Of a stretch of 64,000 nt of DNA, positions 1-9,135 are shown in pieces. The translations under genes were made by a program, and so were the position numbers. The notes below the pieces were generated by a model that was not told the origin of the DNA, made no database searches, and worked only from the letters and a program-made list of their open reading frames with translations. Origin of the DNA: Hyphomicrobiales bacterium (GTDB taxonomy: Bacteria; Pseudomonadota; Alphaproteobacteria; Rhizobiales; Beijerinckiaceae). Each line of letters opens with the position of its first letter. The first letter of the stretch is position 1. The stretch lies in assembly GCA_004144595.1 (NCBI GenBank), contig SEEM01000004.1:58509-122508 (forward strand), read 5' to 3'.

Positions 1-2
1 GC

Positions 3-1016
3 CTGATCGTGTCCGTTCAGTCGGTCGCGCTGAGCTGGCTGGTCTGGTCCCTTCACCAATCCCTTGAGATCTCGGAAAGCGGGCGCCATGAGGCCGACGA
101 CGCCCGCGCGGCGGCCGATGAGGCCCGTCGGGAGCTGGCCGAGACCATGGAAAGGGGCGCCCTCGTCCGCCGTCAGGTCCTGCACGCTGTCGCCGACGAT
201 TTCGAGCGCGAGATCGCCGGCATCGCCCGCGACGTCATCGCCTCCGTGCAGTCCCTGCGCATCGCTTCGCAGCAGATGAAGACGGGCGCGCTCGAAGTCT
301 CCGAGCGCTCCAGCGCAGCCTCGGAATCCTCGCGCCAGACCTCCTCCAACGTCGTCGCCGTCACGCAAGGCACGACGGAGCTGGCGCATTCCTTCGCCGA
401 AGTCGACCGCCAGGTCGCGGAAACCACGCGGGTCGTCGGCGAGACGACGCGGCAGGCCCGCGCCGTGCTGGACACCGTCGGTGAATTGTCGCGCAAGGCC
501 GGCCAGATTGGCGACATCACCGACGCGATCTCCACCATCGCCAAGCACACCAACCTGCTGGCTCTGAACGCCTCGATCGAGGCCGCGCGCCTCGGCCAAT
601 CCGGTGGCGGCTTCACGATCGTCGCCCAGGAGATCAAGTCGCTTGCCAACCAGACCTGGCGTGCCACCGAGGAGATCCAGAGCCAGATCGGCGCGATCCG
701 CGATTCCAGTACCGAGGCGATCGACGCGATCGACGCCATGAACAGGACCGTCGGCTCGCTCAACCAGATTTCCGGCAATGTCGCGACCGTGGTCGAGCAG
801 CAGAACGCAGCGGCGGCCGGCATCGCCCAGATCATCCGCCGCGCCGCCGACGAGACCGTTTTCGCCGCCGGGCATATCGACATCGTCAGCCGCATCGCCG
901 CGGAGACCGACGAGGCCGCAGGCCATATCGCCGAATCCGCCGACAAGCTCTCGCGCCAATCGGTCCATCTCGACACCGAGGTCGCCCAGTTCCTCGGTCG
1001 CATACGCGCTGCCTGA
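3..1016 (+). CDS. Methyl-accepting chemotaxis protein, 5' end outside window
   Basis: The reading frame is open to the left edge, so the true start lies upstream and the in-frame GTG at 9 is probably internal. The visible part begins with a hydrophobic stretch that looks like the end of a membrane segment. A long helical coiled coil and an MCP signalling domain follow. The conserved hairpin tip is recognisable around residues 175-215 ([14 protein letters not shown], then [12 protein letters not shown]). Proteins of this family pass ligand signals through CheW to CheA. The sensor domain is not in view, so the ligand cannot be inferred. No chemotaxis genes adjoin it. Confidence 0.9.
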   Translation: MIVSVQSVALSWLVWSLHQSLEISESGRHEADDARAAADEARRELAETMERGALVRRQVLHAVADDFEREIAGIARDVIASVQSLRIASQQMKTGALEVSERSSAASESSRQTSSNVVAVTQGTTELAHSFAEVDRQVAETTRVVGETTRQARAVLDTVGELSRKAGQIGDITDAISTIAKHTNLLALNASIEAARLGQSGGGFTIVAQEIKSLANQTWRATEEIQSQIGAIRDSSTEAIDAIDAMNRTVGSLNQISGNVATVVEQQNAAAAGIAQIIRRAADETVFAAGHIDIVSRIAAETDEAAGHIAESADKLSRQSVHLDTEVAQFLGRIRAA

Positions 1017-1058
1017 GGCGGGTTTCCCTGCCGGCGCCGAATGCGCTATGGCGGGGCC

Positions 1059-1847
1059 ATGTCCACAGACGATTTCCTCGCCCGTTTCGGCTCGCCCGGC
1101 GCCAGCCAGCCTGACCCGGTCGCCGCCGCCCAGCGGGCGATGCGCAATCCCCTCCCCGCCAGGTTCTATAAGGAGGCCGGCGTGCTTGAGCGCGACGGGC
1201 TCTTCCATGTCGCCCTCGATGGCAAGACGGCCCGCACTCCGGCGCGCAAGCCGCTTGCCGTCGGCTCGCGCCCCGTTGCGGAGGCCCTTGCCACGGAATG
1301 GCAGGCGCAGAGCGAACGCATCGACCCCGCCCGGATGCCGCTGACGCGGCTCGTCAACTCGGCGCTCGACGGCGTCGAGGACCAGCAGGAGGCCGTCCGC
1401 GCCGAGATCGTCCGCTATGCCGGCTCCGACGCGCTCTGCTATCGCGCCGGCGAGCCCGAAGCCCTCGTCGAACGGCAAAACCAGATCTGGCAGCCGATCC
1501 TGGGTGGTATCGAAGCCCTGATCGGCGCCCGCTTCCTGCTGGCGGAGGGCATCGTCTTCGCGCAGCAGCCGGAAGCGACGCTCGCAGCGATCGCCCGGCA
1601 GGTCGATTCGATCCCTGCCCCGCTGGCACTGGCCGGCGCGCATAACGTCATGACGCTGACCGGCTCGGCCATCCTGACGCTGGCGCTGGCGAAGGGGCAG
1701 ATCGATCCCGACGCCGCCTGGAACGCAGCCCATCTCGACGAGGACTACCAGATCGGCATCTGGGGGCAGGACGAGGAAGCGGCGGAGCGCCGCATCATCC
1801 GCCGCAGCGAATTCGACTCGGCCGTGCTCTTGCTGCTGAAGGGTTAG
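1059..1847 (+). CDS. ATP12 family chaperone (F1-ATPase assembly)
   Basis: The 262-residue product matches the ATP12 family. In mitochondria ATP12 binds the F1 alpha subunit before alpha3beta3 assembly, and alphaproteobacteria carry a homologue. Supporting segments are FYKEAGV near residue 30, LDGKTARTPARKPL, the WQAQ and MPLTRLVNSALD region, and the C-terminal HLDEDYQIGIWGQDEEA block typical of the family. I chose the ATG at 1059 over an in-frame ATG at 1041, because the extra six residues are not family-like. The gene stands alone between the chemotaxis receptor and pccB. ATP synthase genes are not in the window. Confidence 0.85.
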   Translation: MSTDDFLARFGSPGASQPDPVAAAQRAMRNPLPARFYKEAGVLERDGLFHVALDGKTARTPARKPLAVGSRPVAEALATEWQAQSERIDPARMPLTRLVNSALDGVEDQQEAVRAEIVRYAGSDALCYRAGEPEALVERQNQIWQPILGGIEALIGARFLLAEGIVFAQQPEATLAAIARQVDSIPAPLALAGAHNVMTLTGSAILTLALAKGQIDPDAAWNAAHLDEDYQIGIWGQDEEAAERRIIRRSEFDSAVLLLLKG

Positions 1848-1980
1848 CGGCGAGGTCCGCTTTCCAGCAGAGGCTCCGCACGATTGCGGTTCCGGCTTCC
1901 GCAAACGTCGTAATGGACTCGGAGCGCCCTGCCGCTTAAGCCGGCTTTGAGACGCGATTTACGGCCGGGAGCCTGCCGCC

Positions 1981-3510
1981 ATGAAGGACATCCTCGAACA
2001 GCTCGAATCCCGTCGCGAGGGCGCCCGCAAGGGCGGCGGCGAGCGGCGCATCGAGGCCCAGCACAAGAAGGGCAAGCTGACGGCGCGCGAGCGCATCGAA
2101 CTCCTGCTCGACAAGGACTCCTTCGAGGAGTTCGACATGTTCGTGCAACACCGCGCCGTCGATTTCGGCATGGACAAGGCCGAGAAGATTCCCGGTGACG
2201 GCGTCGTCACCGGCTGGGGCACGGTCAATGGCCGCACCGTCTTCGTCTTCTCCAAGGATTTCACCGTCTTCGGCGGCTCGCTCTCGGAGACCCACGCCCA
2301 GAAGATCATCAAGATCCAGGACATGGCGCTGAAGATGCGCGCGCCCATCGTCGGCCTGTTCGATGCCGGCGGCGCCCGCATTCAGGAGGGCGTCGCGGCG
2401 CTCGGCGGCTATGGCGAGGTCTTCAAGCGGAACGTCCAGGCCTCCGGCGTGATCCCGCAGATTTCGGTGATCATGGGCCCCTGCGCCGGCGGCGACGTCT
2501 ATTCGCCGGCGATGACCGACTTCATCTTCATGGTCCGCGACACCTCCTACATGTTCGTGACCGGCCCTGAGGTGGTGAAGACGGTCACCAACGAGACCGT
2601 GACCTCCGAGGAACTCGGCGGCGCCAAGGTCCATACCTCCAAGTCCTCGGTCGCCGACGGCTCCTTCGAGAACGACGTCGAGGCTTTGCTGCAGGTGCGC
2701 CGCCTGCTCGACTTCCTGCCGGCCAACAACACCGATGGCGTGCCGGAATGGCCGAGCTTCGATGTGCCCGATCGTGTCGACATGAGCCTGGACACGCTCG
2801 TGCCCGACAATCCGAACAAGCCCTACGACATCAAGGAACTGATCCTGAAGACGGTCGACGAGGGCGACTTCTTCGAAATCCAGGCGGCCTATGCGGGCAA
2901 TATCGTCACCGGCTTCGGCCGCATCGAGGGCCGTACGGTGGGCATCGTCGCCAACCAGCCGATGGTTCTGGCCGGCGTCCTCGACTCCGACGCCTCGCGC
3001 AAGGCGGCCCGCTTCGTGCGCTATTGCGACGCCTTCGAAATCCCGATCGTCTCGCTCGTCGACGTTCCCGGCTTCCTTCCGGGCACGGCGCAGGAATATG
3101 GCGGCCTGATCAAGCACGGCGCCAAGCTGCTCTTCGCCTATAGCGAATGCACCGTGCCGCTGGTCACGATCATCACGCGCAAGGCCTTCGGCGGCGCCTA
3201 TGACGTGATGGCGTCCAAGCATATCGGCGCCGACGTGAACTATGCCTGGCCGACGGCGCAGATCGCGGTGATGGGCGCCAAAGGCGCGGTCGAGATCATC
3301 TTCCGTGGCGGCGATGCCGAGACGATCGCGCGCCAGACCAAGGAATACGAGGACCGCTTCATGTCGCCCTTCGTCGCAGCCGAGCGCGGCTATATCGACG
3401 AGGTGATCATGCCGCACTCGACCCGGCGCCGCATCGCCCGCGCGCTCGCCATGCTCCGCACCAAGAGCGTCGAACGCCCCTGGCGCAAGCACGACAACAT
3501 CCCGCTCTGA
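1981..3510 (+). CDS. pccB: Propionyl-CoA carboxylase beta subunit (carboxyltransferase)
   Basis: The 509-residue product is a biotin-dependent acyl-CoA carboxylase beta subunit. It moves CO2 from carboxybiotin to propionyl-CoA, giving methylmalonyl-CoA. The two crotonase-fold halves are clear. The N half includes [13 protein letters not shown] and [22 protein letters not shown] near residues 95-140. The C half includes [25 protein letters not shown] near residues 360-385 and the [13 protein letters not shown] segment. Length and ends are normal for PccB. The biotin-carrying alpha subunit is not adjacent, as is common in this order. The gene converges on fabF with only nine bases between the stops. 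Confidence 0.93.
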   Translation: MKDILEQLESRREGARKGGGERRIEAQHKKGKLTARERIELLLDKDSFEEFDMFVQHRAVDFGMDKAEKIPGDGVVTGWGTVNGRTVFVFSKDFTVFGGSLSETHAQKIIKIQDMALKMRAPIVGLFDAGGARIQEGVAALGGYGEVFKRNVQASGVIPQISVIMGPCAGGDVYSPAMTDFIFMVRDTSYMFVTGPEVVKTVTNETVTSEELGGAKVHTSKSSVADGSFENDVEALLQVRRLLDFLPANNTDGVPEWPSFDVPDRVDMSLDTLVPDNPNKPYDIKELILKTVDEGDFFEIQAAYAGNIVTGFGRIEGRTVGIVANQPMVLAGVLDSDASRKAARFVRYCDAFEIPIVSLVDVPGFLPGTAQEYGGLIKHGAKLLFAYSECTVPLVTIITRKAFGGAYDVMASKHIGADVNYAWPTAQIAVMGAKGAVEIIFRGGDAETIARQTKEYEDRFMSPFVAAERGYIDEVIMPHSTRRRIARALAMLRTKSVERPWRKHDNIPL

Positions 3511-3519
3511 GCGGGTTGC

Positions 3520-4785
3520 CTACGCCCAGCGCCTGAACACGGCGCTGGCATTCACACCGCCGAAGCCGAAGCCGTTCGAGATGGCGTGCTCCATCGCGAG
3601 CGGGCGCGCCTGCCTCGCGACGAGGTCGAGCCCGGCCGCCGCCTCATCGGGGTTTTCCAGGTTGAGCGTCGGCGGAGCGATCTGGTCGCGCAGCGCCAGG
3701 ATCGTGAAGATCGCCTCGAGCCCACCGGCTGCGCCGAGCAGATGGCCGGTGGCCGATTTCGTCGCGCTGATCGCGATGCCGCCCTCGCTGCCGAACACCG
3801 CCTTGATCGCAGCCAATTCGCCGCGATCGCCGACCGGGGTCGAGGTCGAATGGGCGTTGAGATGGGCGATATCGCTCGGCTGCAGCCCGGCCTGCTTCAG
3901 CGCCGTCTCCATGGCGCGCCGCGCGCCGGAGCCATCCTCGGGGCCGGAGGTGATGTGATAGGCGTCGGCGCTGGTGCCGTAACCGGTAACCTCGGCCAGG
4001 ATCGTCGCGCCGCGCGCCTGCGCATGCTCCAGCGCTTCGATCACCAGGAGGCCTGCGCCCTCGCCCATGACGAAGCCGTCGCGGTCCGCATCGAAGGGCC
4101 GCGACGCCTTTTCCGGTTCCTCGTTGAAGCCCGTCGAAAGCGCACGCGCCGCCGCGAAACCGCCGAGCGCGACCAGATCGACGCAGGCCTCGGTGCCGCC
4201 GCAGATCGCGATATCGACCTCGCCCGCCCGGATCATGCGTGCCGCGTCACCGATCGCCTGAACACCGGCGGCGCAAGCCGTCACCGGCGCGCCGATCGGT
4301 CCCTTGAAGCCGTGCTCGATCGAGACGTGGCCGGCTGCGAGATTGACGAGGAAGGACGGGATCGTGAAGGGCGAAAGCCGCCGCACCCCACGCTCGTCGG
4401 TCGTCCGCACGGCCTCGGCTATCGCCGGGAAGCCGCCGATGCCGGAGGCGATCACCGTCGCCGTGCGCTCGCGCTCGGCCTCGCCTTGCGGCTGCCAGCC
4501 GGCCTGCGTCAGCGCCTCCTTGGCGGCGACCAGCGCGAACTGGATGAAGCGGTCCATCTTGCGCTGGTCCTTCGGCGCGATCACCGTATCGGGATCGAAG
4601 CCACCCTCGGCATCCTCGGCCTTCGACGGCACGATGCCCGCGACCTTGGCCGGCAAGGTCTCGACGATCGCGTCCGGCAGGCGGCGCAGACCGGAGCGTC
4701 CCGCGAGCAGGCGCCGCCAGGCGATCTCGGTTCCGCAGCCGAGCGGCGAGACCACGCCCATTCCGGTAACGACGATACGGCGCAT
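3520..4785 (-). CDS. fabF: Beta-ketoacyl-ACP synthase II (KAS II) type condensing enzyme
   Basis: The 421-residue product has the thiolase-fold KAS layout. The nucleophile Cys171 sits in TACAAGVQ. The two catalytic histidines are His312 (LNAHSTSTPVGD) and His348 (KSATGHLLGAAGG). GFGFGGVNAS at the C-terminus is also typical. KAS II elongates acyl-ACP with malonyl-ACP. The gene is second in an operon with an HxlR-family regulator whose stop lies nine bases upstream, and no acpP, fabG or other fatty-acid gene adjoins it. It may therefore be a second, specialised copy rather than the housekeeping FabF. The motif has Ser where NAHGTSTP is most common. Confidence 0.85.
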   Translation of the reverse strand: MRRIVVTGMGVVSPLGCGTEIAWRRLLAGRSGLRRLPDAIVETLPAKVAGIVPSKAEDAEGGFDPDTVIAPKDQRKMDRFIQFALVAAKEALTQAGWQPQGEAERERTATVIASGIGGFPAIAEAVRTTDERGVRRLSPFTIPSFLVNLAAGHVSIEHGFKGPIGAPVTACAAGVQAIGDAARMIRAGEVDIAICGGTEACVDLVALGGFAAARALSTGFNEEPEKASRPFDADRDGFVMGEGAGLLVIEALEHAQARGATILAEVTGYGTSADAYHITSGPEDGSGARRAMETALKQAGLQPSDIAHLNAHSTSTPVGDRGELAAIKAVFGSEGGIAISATKSATGHLLGAAGGLEAIFTILALRDQIAPPTLNLENPDEAAAGLDLVARQARPLAMEHAISNGFGFGGVNASAVFRRWA

Positions 4786-4794
4786 GGAGAGCTC

Positions 4795-5310
4795 CTATTC
4801 GCGAGAGCCCGGCGCAGCCGCATCCCGCCCCGCCACGATGGCGAGGCGTTGCAACATGCCGGGGCTGGCCTGAGGGCCGGCGATGACGGTGACTTTGTCG
4901 GAATTCACGGGTTGCAACGTCTGCGCATCGGCATAGGCCGGGACGACCGCCCGCCCGTTCTCGCGATCGGCCAGCAGAAGCGCCTGCCCCTCCGGCGCAA
5001 GATGGCGGTTGCCGAAGGAGACCAGCGCCGCGACCACCGGGAAGAAGTCCCTGCCCTTCACCGTCAGTACGTATTCGTAGCGCTTTGGCCGCTCGCTATA
5101 CAGCCGTCGCTCGAAAAGCCCGGCCCCGGTGAGATGCTTGAGGCGCCGCGCCAGCATGTTCGGCGCGATGCCAAGGCTCCGCTCGAACTCATCGAAGCGG
5201 GTGAAGCCTTGCAATGCATCGCGCAGAATCAGGATGCTCCACCACTCGCCCACCGCCTCGACGGCACGCGCGCAGGGACATTCGGCAAGCGGTATGAGCC
5301 GGGGCTGCAT
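4795..5310 (-). CDS. HxlR-family winged-helix transcriptional regulator
   Basis: Residues 10-100 of this 171-residue protein form an HxlR-type winged helix: CPCARAVEAVGEWWSILILRDAL, then FDEFERSLGIAPNMLARRLKHL and a wing reading YEYVLTVKGRDFFPVV. Some members of the family sense aldehydes or oxidants through the N-terminal cysteines, and two (C11 and C13) are present. About 65 C-terminal residues follow the core and are not recognisable. It is the promoter-proximal gene of a two-gene unit with fabF, so it probably controls itself and that enzyme. A direct repeat just upstream is a candidate binding site. Confidence 0.88.
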   Translation of the reverse strand: MQPRLIPLAECPCARAVEAVGEWWSILILRDALQGFTRFDEFERSLGIAPNMLARRLKHLTGAGLFERRLYSERPKRYEYVLTVKGRDFFPVVAALVSFGNRHLAPEGQALLLADRENGRAVVPAYADAQTLQPVNSDKVTVIAGPQASPGMLQRLAIVAGRDAAAPGSRE

Positions 5311-5340
5311 GCGCCCGAAGTAATCCCGTAACTATCATTT

Positions 5341-5370
5341 TGCAAGTCACTATGGCGACCTGCATGTCAC
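5341..5370. promoter_or_regulatory. Direct repeat upstream of the hxlR-like gene, possible operator
   Basis: Two near-identical decamers, TGCAAGTCAC at 5341-5350 and TGCATGTCAC at 5361-5370, differ at one base. They are exactly 20 bp apart, about two helical turns. They lie 31-60 bp upstream of the regulator start on the minus strand. The spacing would suit a dimeric regulator binding one face of DNA. Its role as an autoregulatory site is inference. Confidence 0.4.
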
Positions 5371-5383
5371 AGGGCGGCCCCGC

Positions 5384-6526
5384 TCAATCCAGCGTGCTCC
5401 GGAACCGCATCAGCGCAAGCCCTGCATAAACCGGCACGAACAGGCTGAGATAGAACACCTCGTCGCCGATATCGCTTAGGCCCGCCCCCTTCAGCATGAT
5501 CGCCCGGATGATCCGCAGGAAATGCGTCAGCGGGAACAGCTCGCCGAAGGTCTGCGCCCAGCCCGGCATGCCCGCGAAAGGAAACATGAAGCCCGACAGC
5601 ATCAGCGAGGGCAGGAAGAAGAAGAAGGTGAGCTGCATCGCCTGCAACTGCGTGCGCGCCACCGTCGAGATCGTGTAGCCGAGCAGGACCAGCGCCAGCA
5701 CGAAGATCAGCACGCAAGTGAGCAGCAGCCCGAGCCCGCCGAGGAAGGGCACGGCGAAGAGCAGCTTCGCCGCCCCCAGCACGATCACCACCTGCACCCC
5801 GCCGACGGCGAGATAAGGCAGCACCTTGCCGAGCATGATCTCGCCGGCCGTCGCCGGCATGGCGAGCAGGTTCTCCATGGTGCCGCGCTCGATCTCGCGG
5901 GTCAGCGCCATCGCCGTCATCATCACCATGGTCATCTGCAGGATGACCCCGAGCAGGCCGGGCACGATGTTGTACTGCGTGATGCTCTCCGGGTTGTAGC
6001 GCCGGTGCACGATGAAGGAGAGGTTGTCGCCGCCGGCGCCGGCGGGATCGGTCACCGGCTCACGCCCCTGCGCCCGCTGCAGCGCCCTGCCCGCGATGGT
6101 GCCGAGCGCCGAGACGGCCCCGCTCGCCGCTGCCGGGTCGGTCGCGTCGGCCTCGATCAGGATGCGGGGCGCGTCCGCCCGCTCGACGCGGGCGCCGAAA
6201 TCGCTGGGGATGGTGACGAGGAAGGAGATCTCGCCCTTCGCCATCAGGCTCTCGGCCTCGGCCGCGCTCTGCGGCCGCTCGCCGAAGCGATAGTAGTTCG
6301 AGACCTCCAGCGCCGAGACCACGGCGCGGGTATAGCGATCCTGCCCGAGCGCCAGGATCGCAGCCGGCAGGCCGCGCGGATCGTTGTTGATCGCATAGCC
6401 GAAGAGCAGGAGCTGGACGATCGGCACCGCCAGCATCATCGCGAAGGTGATGCGGTCCCGCCGCATCTGCACGAACTCCTTCGCCAGCACGGCGCCAAGC
6501 CGGCGGCGGGAGAATAGCGCAATCAT
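5384..6526 (-). CDS. ABC-2 type exporter permease, YbhS/YbhR-like
   Basis: The 380-residue protein has the ABC-2 permease plan of the YbhR/YbhS/YhhJ family. There is one N-terminal membrane segment (around residues 29-46), a large periplasmic domain to about residue 180, and then five hydrophobic segments to the C-terminus. The stretch EIERGTMENLLAMPATAGEIMLGK is a family signature. It is the last gene of a four-gene chain (regulator, adaptor, ATPase, permease), and its start overlaps the ATPase stop by four bases. Escherichia coli pairs two permeases with one ATPase at the related ybh locus, whereas only one is seen here, so a homodimer is likely. Confidence 0.9.
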   Translation of the reverse strand: MIALFSRRRLGAVLAKEFVQMRRDRITFAMMLAVPIVQLLLFGYAINNDPRGLPAAILALGQDRYTRAVVSALEVSNYYRFGERPQSAAEAESLMAKGEISFLVTIPSDFGARVERADAPRILIEADATDPAAASGAVSALGTIAGRALQRAQGREPVTDPAGAGGDNLSFIVHRRYNPESITQYNIVPGLLGVILQMTMVMMTAMALTREIERGTMENLLAMPATAGEIMLGKVLPYLAVGGVQVVIVLGAAKLLFAVPFLGGLGLLLTCVLIFVLALVLLGYTISTVARTQLQAMQLTFFFFLPSLMLSGFMFPFAGMPGWAQTFGELFPLTHFLRIIRAIMLKGAGLSDIGDEVFYLSLFVPVYAGLALMRFRSTLD

Positions 6527-7449
6527 GCCGCCCGCTCCTGCGCGCCGGTCATGAACTTGATGAAGACGTCCTCGAGGCTGGTCTCGCCCGGCTCGACCTT
6601 GATACCGGCCTCGCTGTTTAGAGGCGCAAGCGCCGCCTCCAGCTTGGCCCGATCGGTGCCGACGACATGCAGCGTCGCACCGAAGGGCGCGACCTGCTCG
6701 ACGCCATCAGTCGCCTCTAGCACCCGGATCTGGGCGGGCTTGAGTGCGCCATGCACGACATAGGTCACGAGCCGGGAGCCCTTGACGACCTCCTCGACCG
6801 TTCCGGTCGCCAGCATCCGGCCATAGGCGATGTAGCCGATGCGATGGCAGCGCTCGGCCTCGTCCATGTAATGGGTCGAGACCAGCACGGTGAGGCCATC
6901 GCCGGCCAGCCGATGGATCTCGTCCCAGAACTCGCGCCGCGCCTTGGGATCGACGCCGGCAGTCGGCTCGTCCAGGAGCAGGAGCTTGGGCTGGTGCATG
7001 ATGCAGGCCGCGAGCGCCAGCCGCTGCTTCCAGCCGCCCGAGAGCGTACCGCCAAGCTGGTCCTTGCGCGAGGTCAGGCCCAGCCCGTCCAGCGTCTTCG
7101 CCACGGCCTCGTCGACCGGATCGAGCTCGTAGAGCCTGGCCACGAAGGTCAGGTTCTCGGCGATGGTCAGGTCTTCGTAGAAGGAGAAGCGCTGGGTCAT
7201 GTAGCCGACCTGGCGCTTGATCGCGGCGCTCTGGGTGCGGACATCGAGCCCGAGCACCGTGCCCTCCCCGGCATCGGGCCTGAGCAGCCCGCAGATCATC
7301 CGGATCGTCGTGGTCTTGCCCGAGCCGTTGGGGCCGAGGAAGCCGACGATCTCGCCCGTCGCGACCGCAAGATCGACATCGTCGACCACCGTGCGCTTGC
7401 CGAAGCGCTTGGTCATCCCGCGCACATCGATGGCGAGCGGCGCGCTCAC
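6523..7449 (-). CDS. ABC exporter ATP-binding protein, YbhF-like single domain
   Basis: A single nucleotide-binding domain of 308 residues. It shows Walker A GPNGSGKTTT near residues 39-48, the signature LSGGWKQR, Walker B LLLLDEPTAGVDP and an H-loop STHYMDEAERC. The final 90 residues form the regulatory tail usual in drug or lipid exporter ATPases. YbhF of E. coli is about twice as long with two fused ATPase domains, so this is a half-size version. Its start overlaps the adaptor stop and its stop overlaps the permease start, both through ATGA, which points to translational coupling. Confidence 0.92.
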   Translation of the reverse strand: MSAPLAIDVRGMTKRFGKRTVVDDVDLAVATGEIVGFLGPNGSGKTTTIRMICGLLRPDAGEGTVLGLDVRTQSAAIKRQVGYMTQRFSFYEDLTIAENLTFVARLYELDPVDEAVAKTLDGLGLTSRKDQLGGTLSGGWKQRLALAACIMHQPKLLLLDEPTAGVDPKARREFWDEIHRLAGDGLTVLVSTHYMDEAERCHRIGYIAYGRMLATGTVEEVVKGSRLVTYVVHGALKPAQIRVLEATDGVEQVAPFGATLHVVGTDRAKLEAALAPLNSEAGIKVEPGETSLEDVFIKFMTGAQERAA

Positions 7450-8405
7450 CGCTGCCCCCGCAGCGTCACGTCGACGATCTGGCCGGGCTGCAGTGCCGAT
7501 TGCGGCCCGCCATCCGGCCGCGCCTCGACCAGATAGACCAGTTTCTGGCGCGTCTGCGCCGAGTAGATCACCGGCGGCGTGAATTCAGGCTCCGGCGAAA
7601 CATAGGTCACGGTCGCGCTCAGCCCGGCCGCACAGCCGTCGCAGCGGACATCGAGCTTCATACCGGTCGCCACGCCCGAAATCCTGACCTCCGGCACATA
7701 TATCATCAGCTTGGCGGCCCCATCCGGGAGCATCAGCAGCACCGGCGCGCTTGGCCCCGCGAGTTCGCCGACCCGGCGCAGCACGTCGCTGATCCGCCCG
7801 GCCGCGGGCACGACGAGTTGGCGCTGAGACAGCCGCCATTGCGCCTGCGCCAAGGCGGATTTCGCCTGCTCGACCGCATTCTCGCTCGCCTTGATCTCGT
7901 CCGGGCGCGCCGGCAGGCGCGCTACATCGAGATTGGCGGCATTCTGGCGAACGCTCGCGGCGGCGACATCGCGCGCCGTTTCCGCCTGGTCGAAATCGGC
8001 CTGGGTCGAGACGCCGCGGCGCAGCAGGTCCTGCCGGCGATCCAGGGCTCGCTCGGACTCACGCTGCTGTGCCCTGGCCGAGGCGAGATTGGCCTCGATC
8101 ACGGCGATCTCCTCCGGCCGCTTGCCGCTCTTCAGGTTATCGAGCTGCGCCCCCGCCTGCACCAACCGCGCCTCGGCCTCGGCAACGGCGTTCTCGGCAT
8201 CGGTTCGTTCGAGCCCCGCCACCGCCTTGCCGGCCTCGACCCGGTCGCCTCGGCGGACATCGATGCGCTCGATCCTGGCCGTATCGATCGGGCCGAGCCG
8301 CACATATTCGCCCTCGACATAGCCGGCGATCCGGATCGTATCGCCGCCGCAGGCGGAAAAGCTCGCCGCGATCAGCCCAAAGGAACAGAGGAAGCCGAGG
8401 ATCAT
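7446..8405 (-). CDS. HlyD-family periplasmic adaptor, YbhG-like
   Basis: The 319-residue product is a membrane-fusion adaptor. It has an N-terminal export signal of about 20 residues, a biotinyl-lipoyl half-motif (IDTARIERIDVRRGDRVEAGKAVAGLE), a long coiled-coil hairpin from about residue 70 to 190 and a beta-barrel-like C-terminal part. Cys19 after FSA could be lipidated, but the lipobox is poor. Such adaptors link an inner-membrane exporter to the outer membrane. In E. coli, YbhG works with YbhF, YbhS and YbhR. The gene lies between the regulator and the ATPase with four-base overlaps on both sides. Confidence 0.9.
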   Translation of the reverse strand: MILGFLCSFGLIAASFSACGGDTIRIAGYVEGEYVRLGPIDTARIERIDVRRGDRVEAGKAVAGLERTDAENAVAEAEARLVQAGAQLDNLKSGKRPEEIAVIEANLASARAQQRESERALDRRQDLLRRGVSTQADFDQAETARDVAAASVRQNAANLDVARLPARPDEIKASENAVEQAKSALAQAQWRLSQRQLVVPAAGRISDVLRRVGELAGPSAPVLLMLPDGAAKLMIYVPEVRISGVATGMKLDVRCDGCAAGLSATVTYVSPEPEFTPPVIYSAQTRQKLVYLVEARPDGGPQSALQPGQIVDVTLRGQR

Positions 8406-9064
8406 GATCGTCCCTCCCGCATGCGCAAGATGCTCGCGCGGACATTGGCGCGGATGACATCCGCGATCGCATCGCTCTGCGCCGTATCGATCGTGTCCCA
8501 GCCCATGCGCCGCATCACGGCCGGTCGCGCCAGCCGGAAATAGATGACCTGCCCGATCGTGGCGAAGACTGCGAGTTTGGTCTCCTGCGCGTCCGGCTCA
8601 GTCCCGGTCGCCACCGCCCAGAGGCGGCAGAGCTGGCCGTGGACAGGGCCGACCAGCCCCTCATAGAGCGTCTCGAATGCCGAGGTCGGCTCCATCATTT
8701 CGCGCACGACGAAGCGGGCGATGGCCTCGCTCTCCGGCGCTTGCGTCGCGAAGGCGGTGACGCGCCCGACGATGCCGAGCAGCAGCTCCACTGCCGTCTC
8801 CGGCGCGAGCCCGTCGAGCGGCGGCATCGCCACGGCGGCACCGAAGACGCGTTGCTTCATCGTCGCGACGACCGCTTCGGCACAGGCCTGGCGCAGCCCG
8901 TCCTTGCCGCCGAAATGATAGGCGATGCCGGCACTGTTGACGCCCGCCAAGTGGGCGATCTCGCGGATCGAGCTCGCCTCGAAGCCGTGCCTGCCGAACA
9001 GGTCGAGTCCGGCCCGGATCAGCGCCTCGCGCGTCCCCGCATCATTGTCTGAAGTGACTCTCAT
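8402..9064 (-). CDS. TetR-family repressor of the CecR (YbiH) type
   Basis: Residues 10-56 form a TetR helix-turn-helix (TREALIRAGLDLFGRHGF ... YHFGGKDGLRQAC). The rest resembles the C-terminal domain of CecR-type regulators. In E. coli, CecR controls the ybhGFSR exporter genes, and here the same order regulator-adaptor-ATPase-permease appears as one operon. Its stop overlaps the adaptor start by four bases. A perfect 22-bp palindrome ends 27 bp upstream of its start codon and is the obvious operator candidate. The effector is unknown; in E. coli the system has been linked to antibiotic sensitivity. Confidence 0.9.
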   Translation of the reverse strand: MRVTSDNDAGTREALIRAGLDLFGRHGFEASSIREIAHLAGVNSAGIAYHFGGKDGLRQACAEAVVATMKQRVFGAAVAMPPLDGLAPETAVELLLGIVGRVTAFATQAPESEAIARFVVREMMEPTSAFETLYEGLVGPVHGQLCRLWAVATGTEPDAQETKLAVFATIGQVIYFRLARPAVMRRMGWDTIDTAQSDAIADVIRANVRASILRMREGRS

Positions 9065-9090
9065 GACGGCCTAATAGCATCGCCGGAGCA

Positions 9091-9112
9091 TTCAATCAAT
9101 CGATTGATTGAA
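9091..9112. promoter_or_regulatory. Perfect 22-bp palindrome, predicted CecR-like operator
   Basis: The left half reads TTCAATCAATC (9091-9101) and the right half is its exact reverse complement (9102-9112). The half-site also contains a short internal repeat, TCAATCAATC. The site lies 27 bp in front of the TetR-family gene, in an AT-rich patch within GC-rich DNA. Odd-free dyad symmetry of about 20 bp is typical of TetR-family operators. Binding is inferred from position and symmetry only. Confidence 0.75.
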
Positions 9113-9135
9113 GGCTCGCGGTGATAGAGACGTCC

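Noticed and set aside
1936..3492. A 518-codon minus-strand open frame opposite pccB
   Set aside because: It is an antisense shadow of a strongly conserved gene, with His/Asp/Arg-rich low-complexity translation typical of GC-rich antisense frames.
3586..5331. A 581-codon plus-strand open frame across fabF and the regulator
   Set aside because: It spans two well-supported genes on the other strand and has no recognisable domain or signal.
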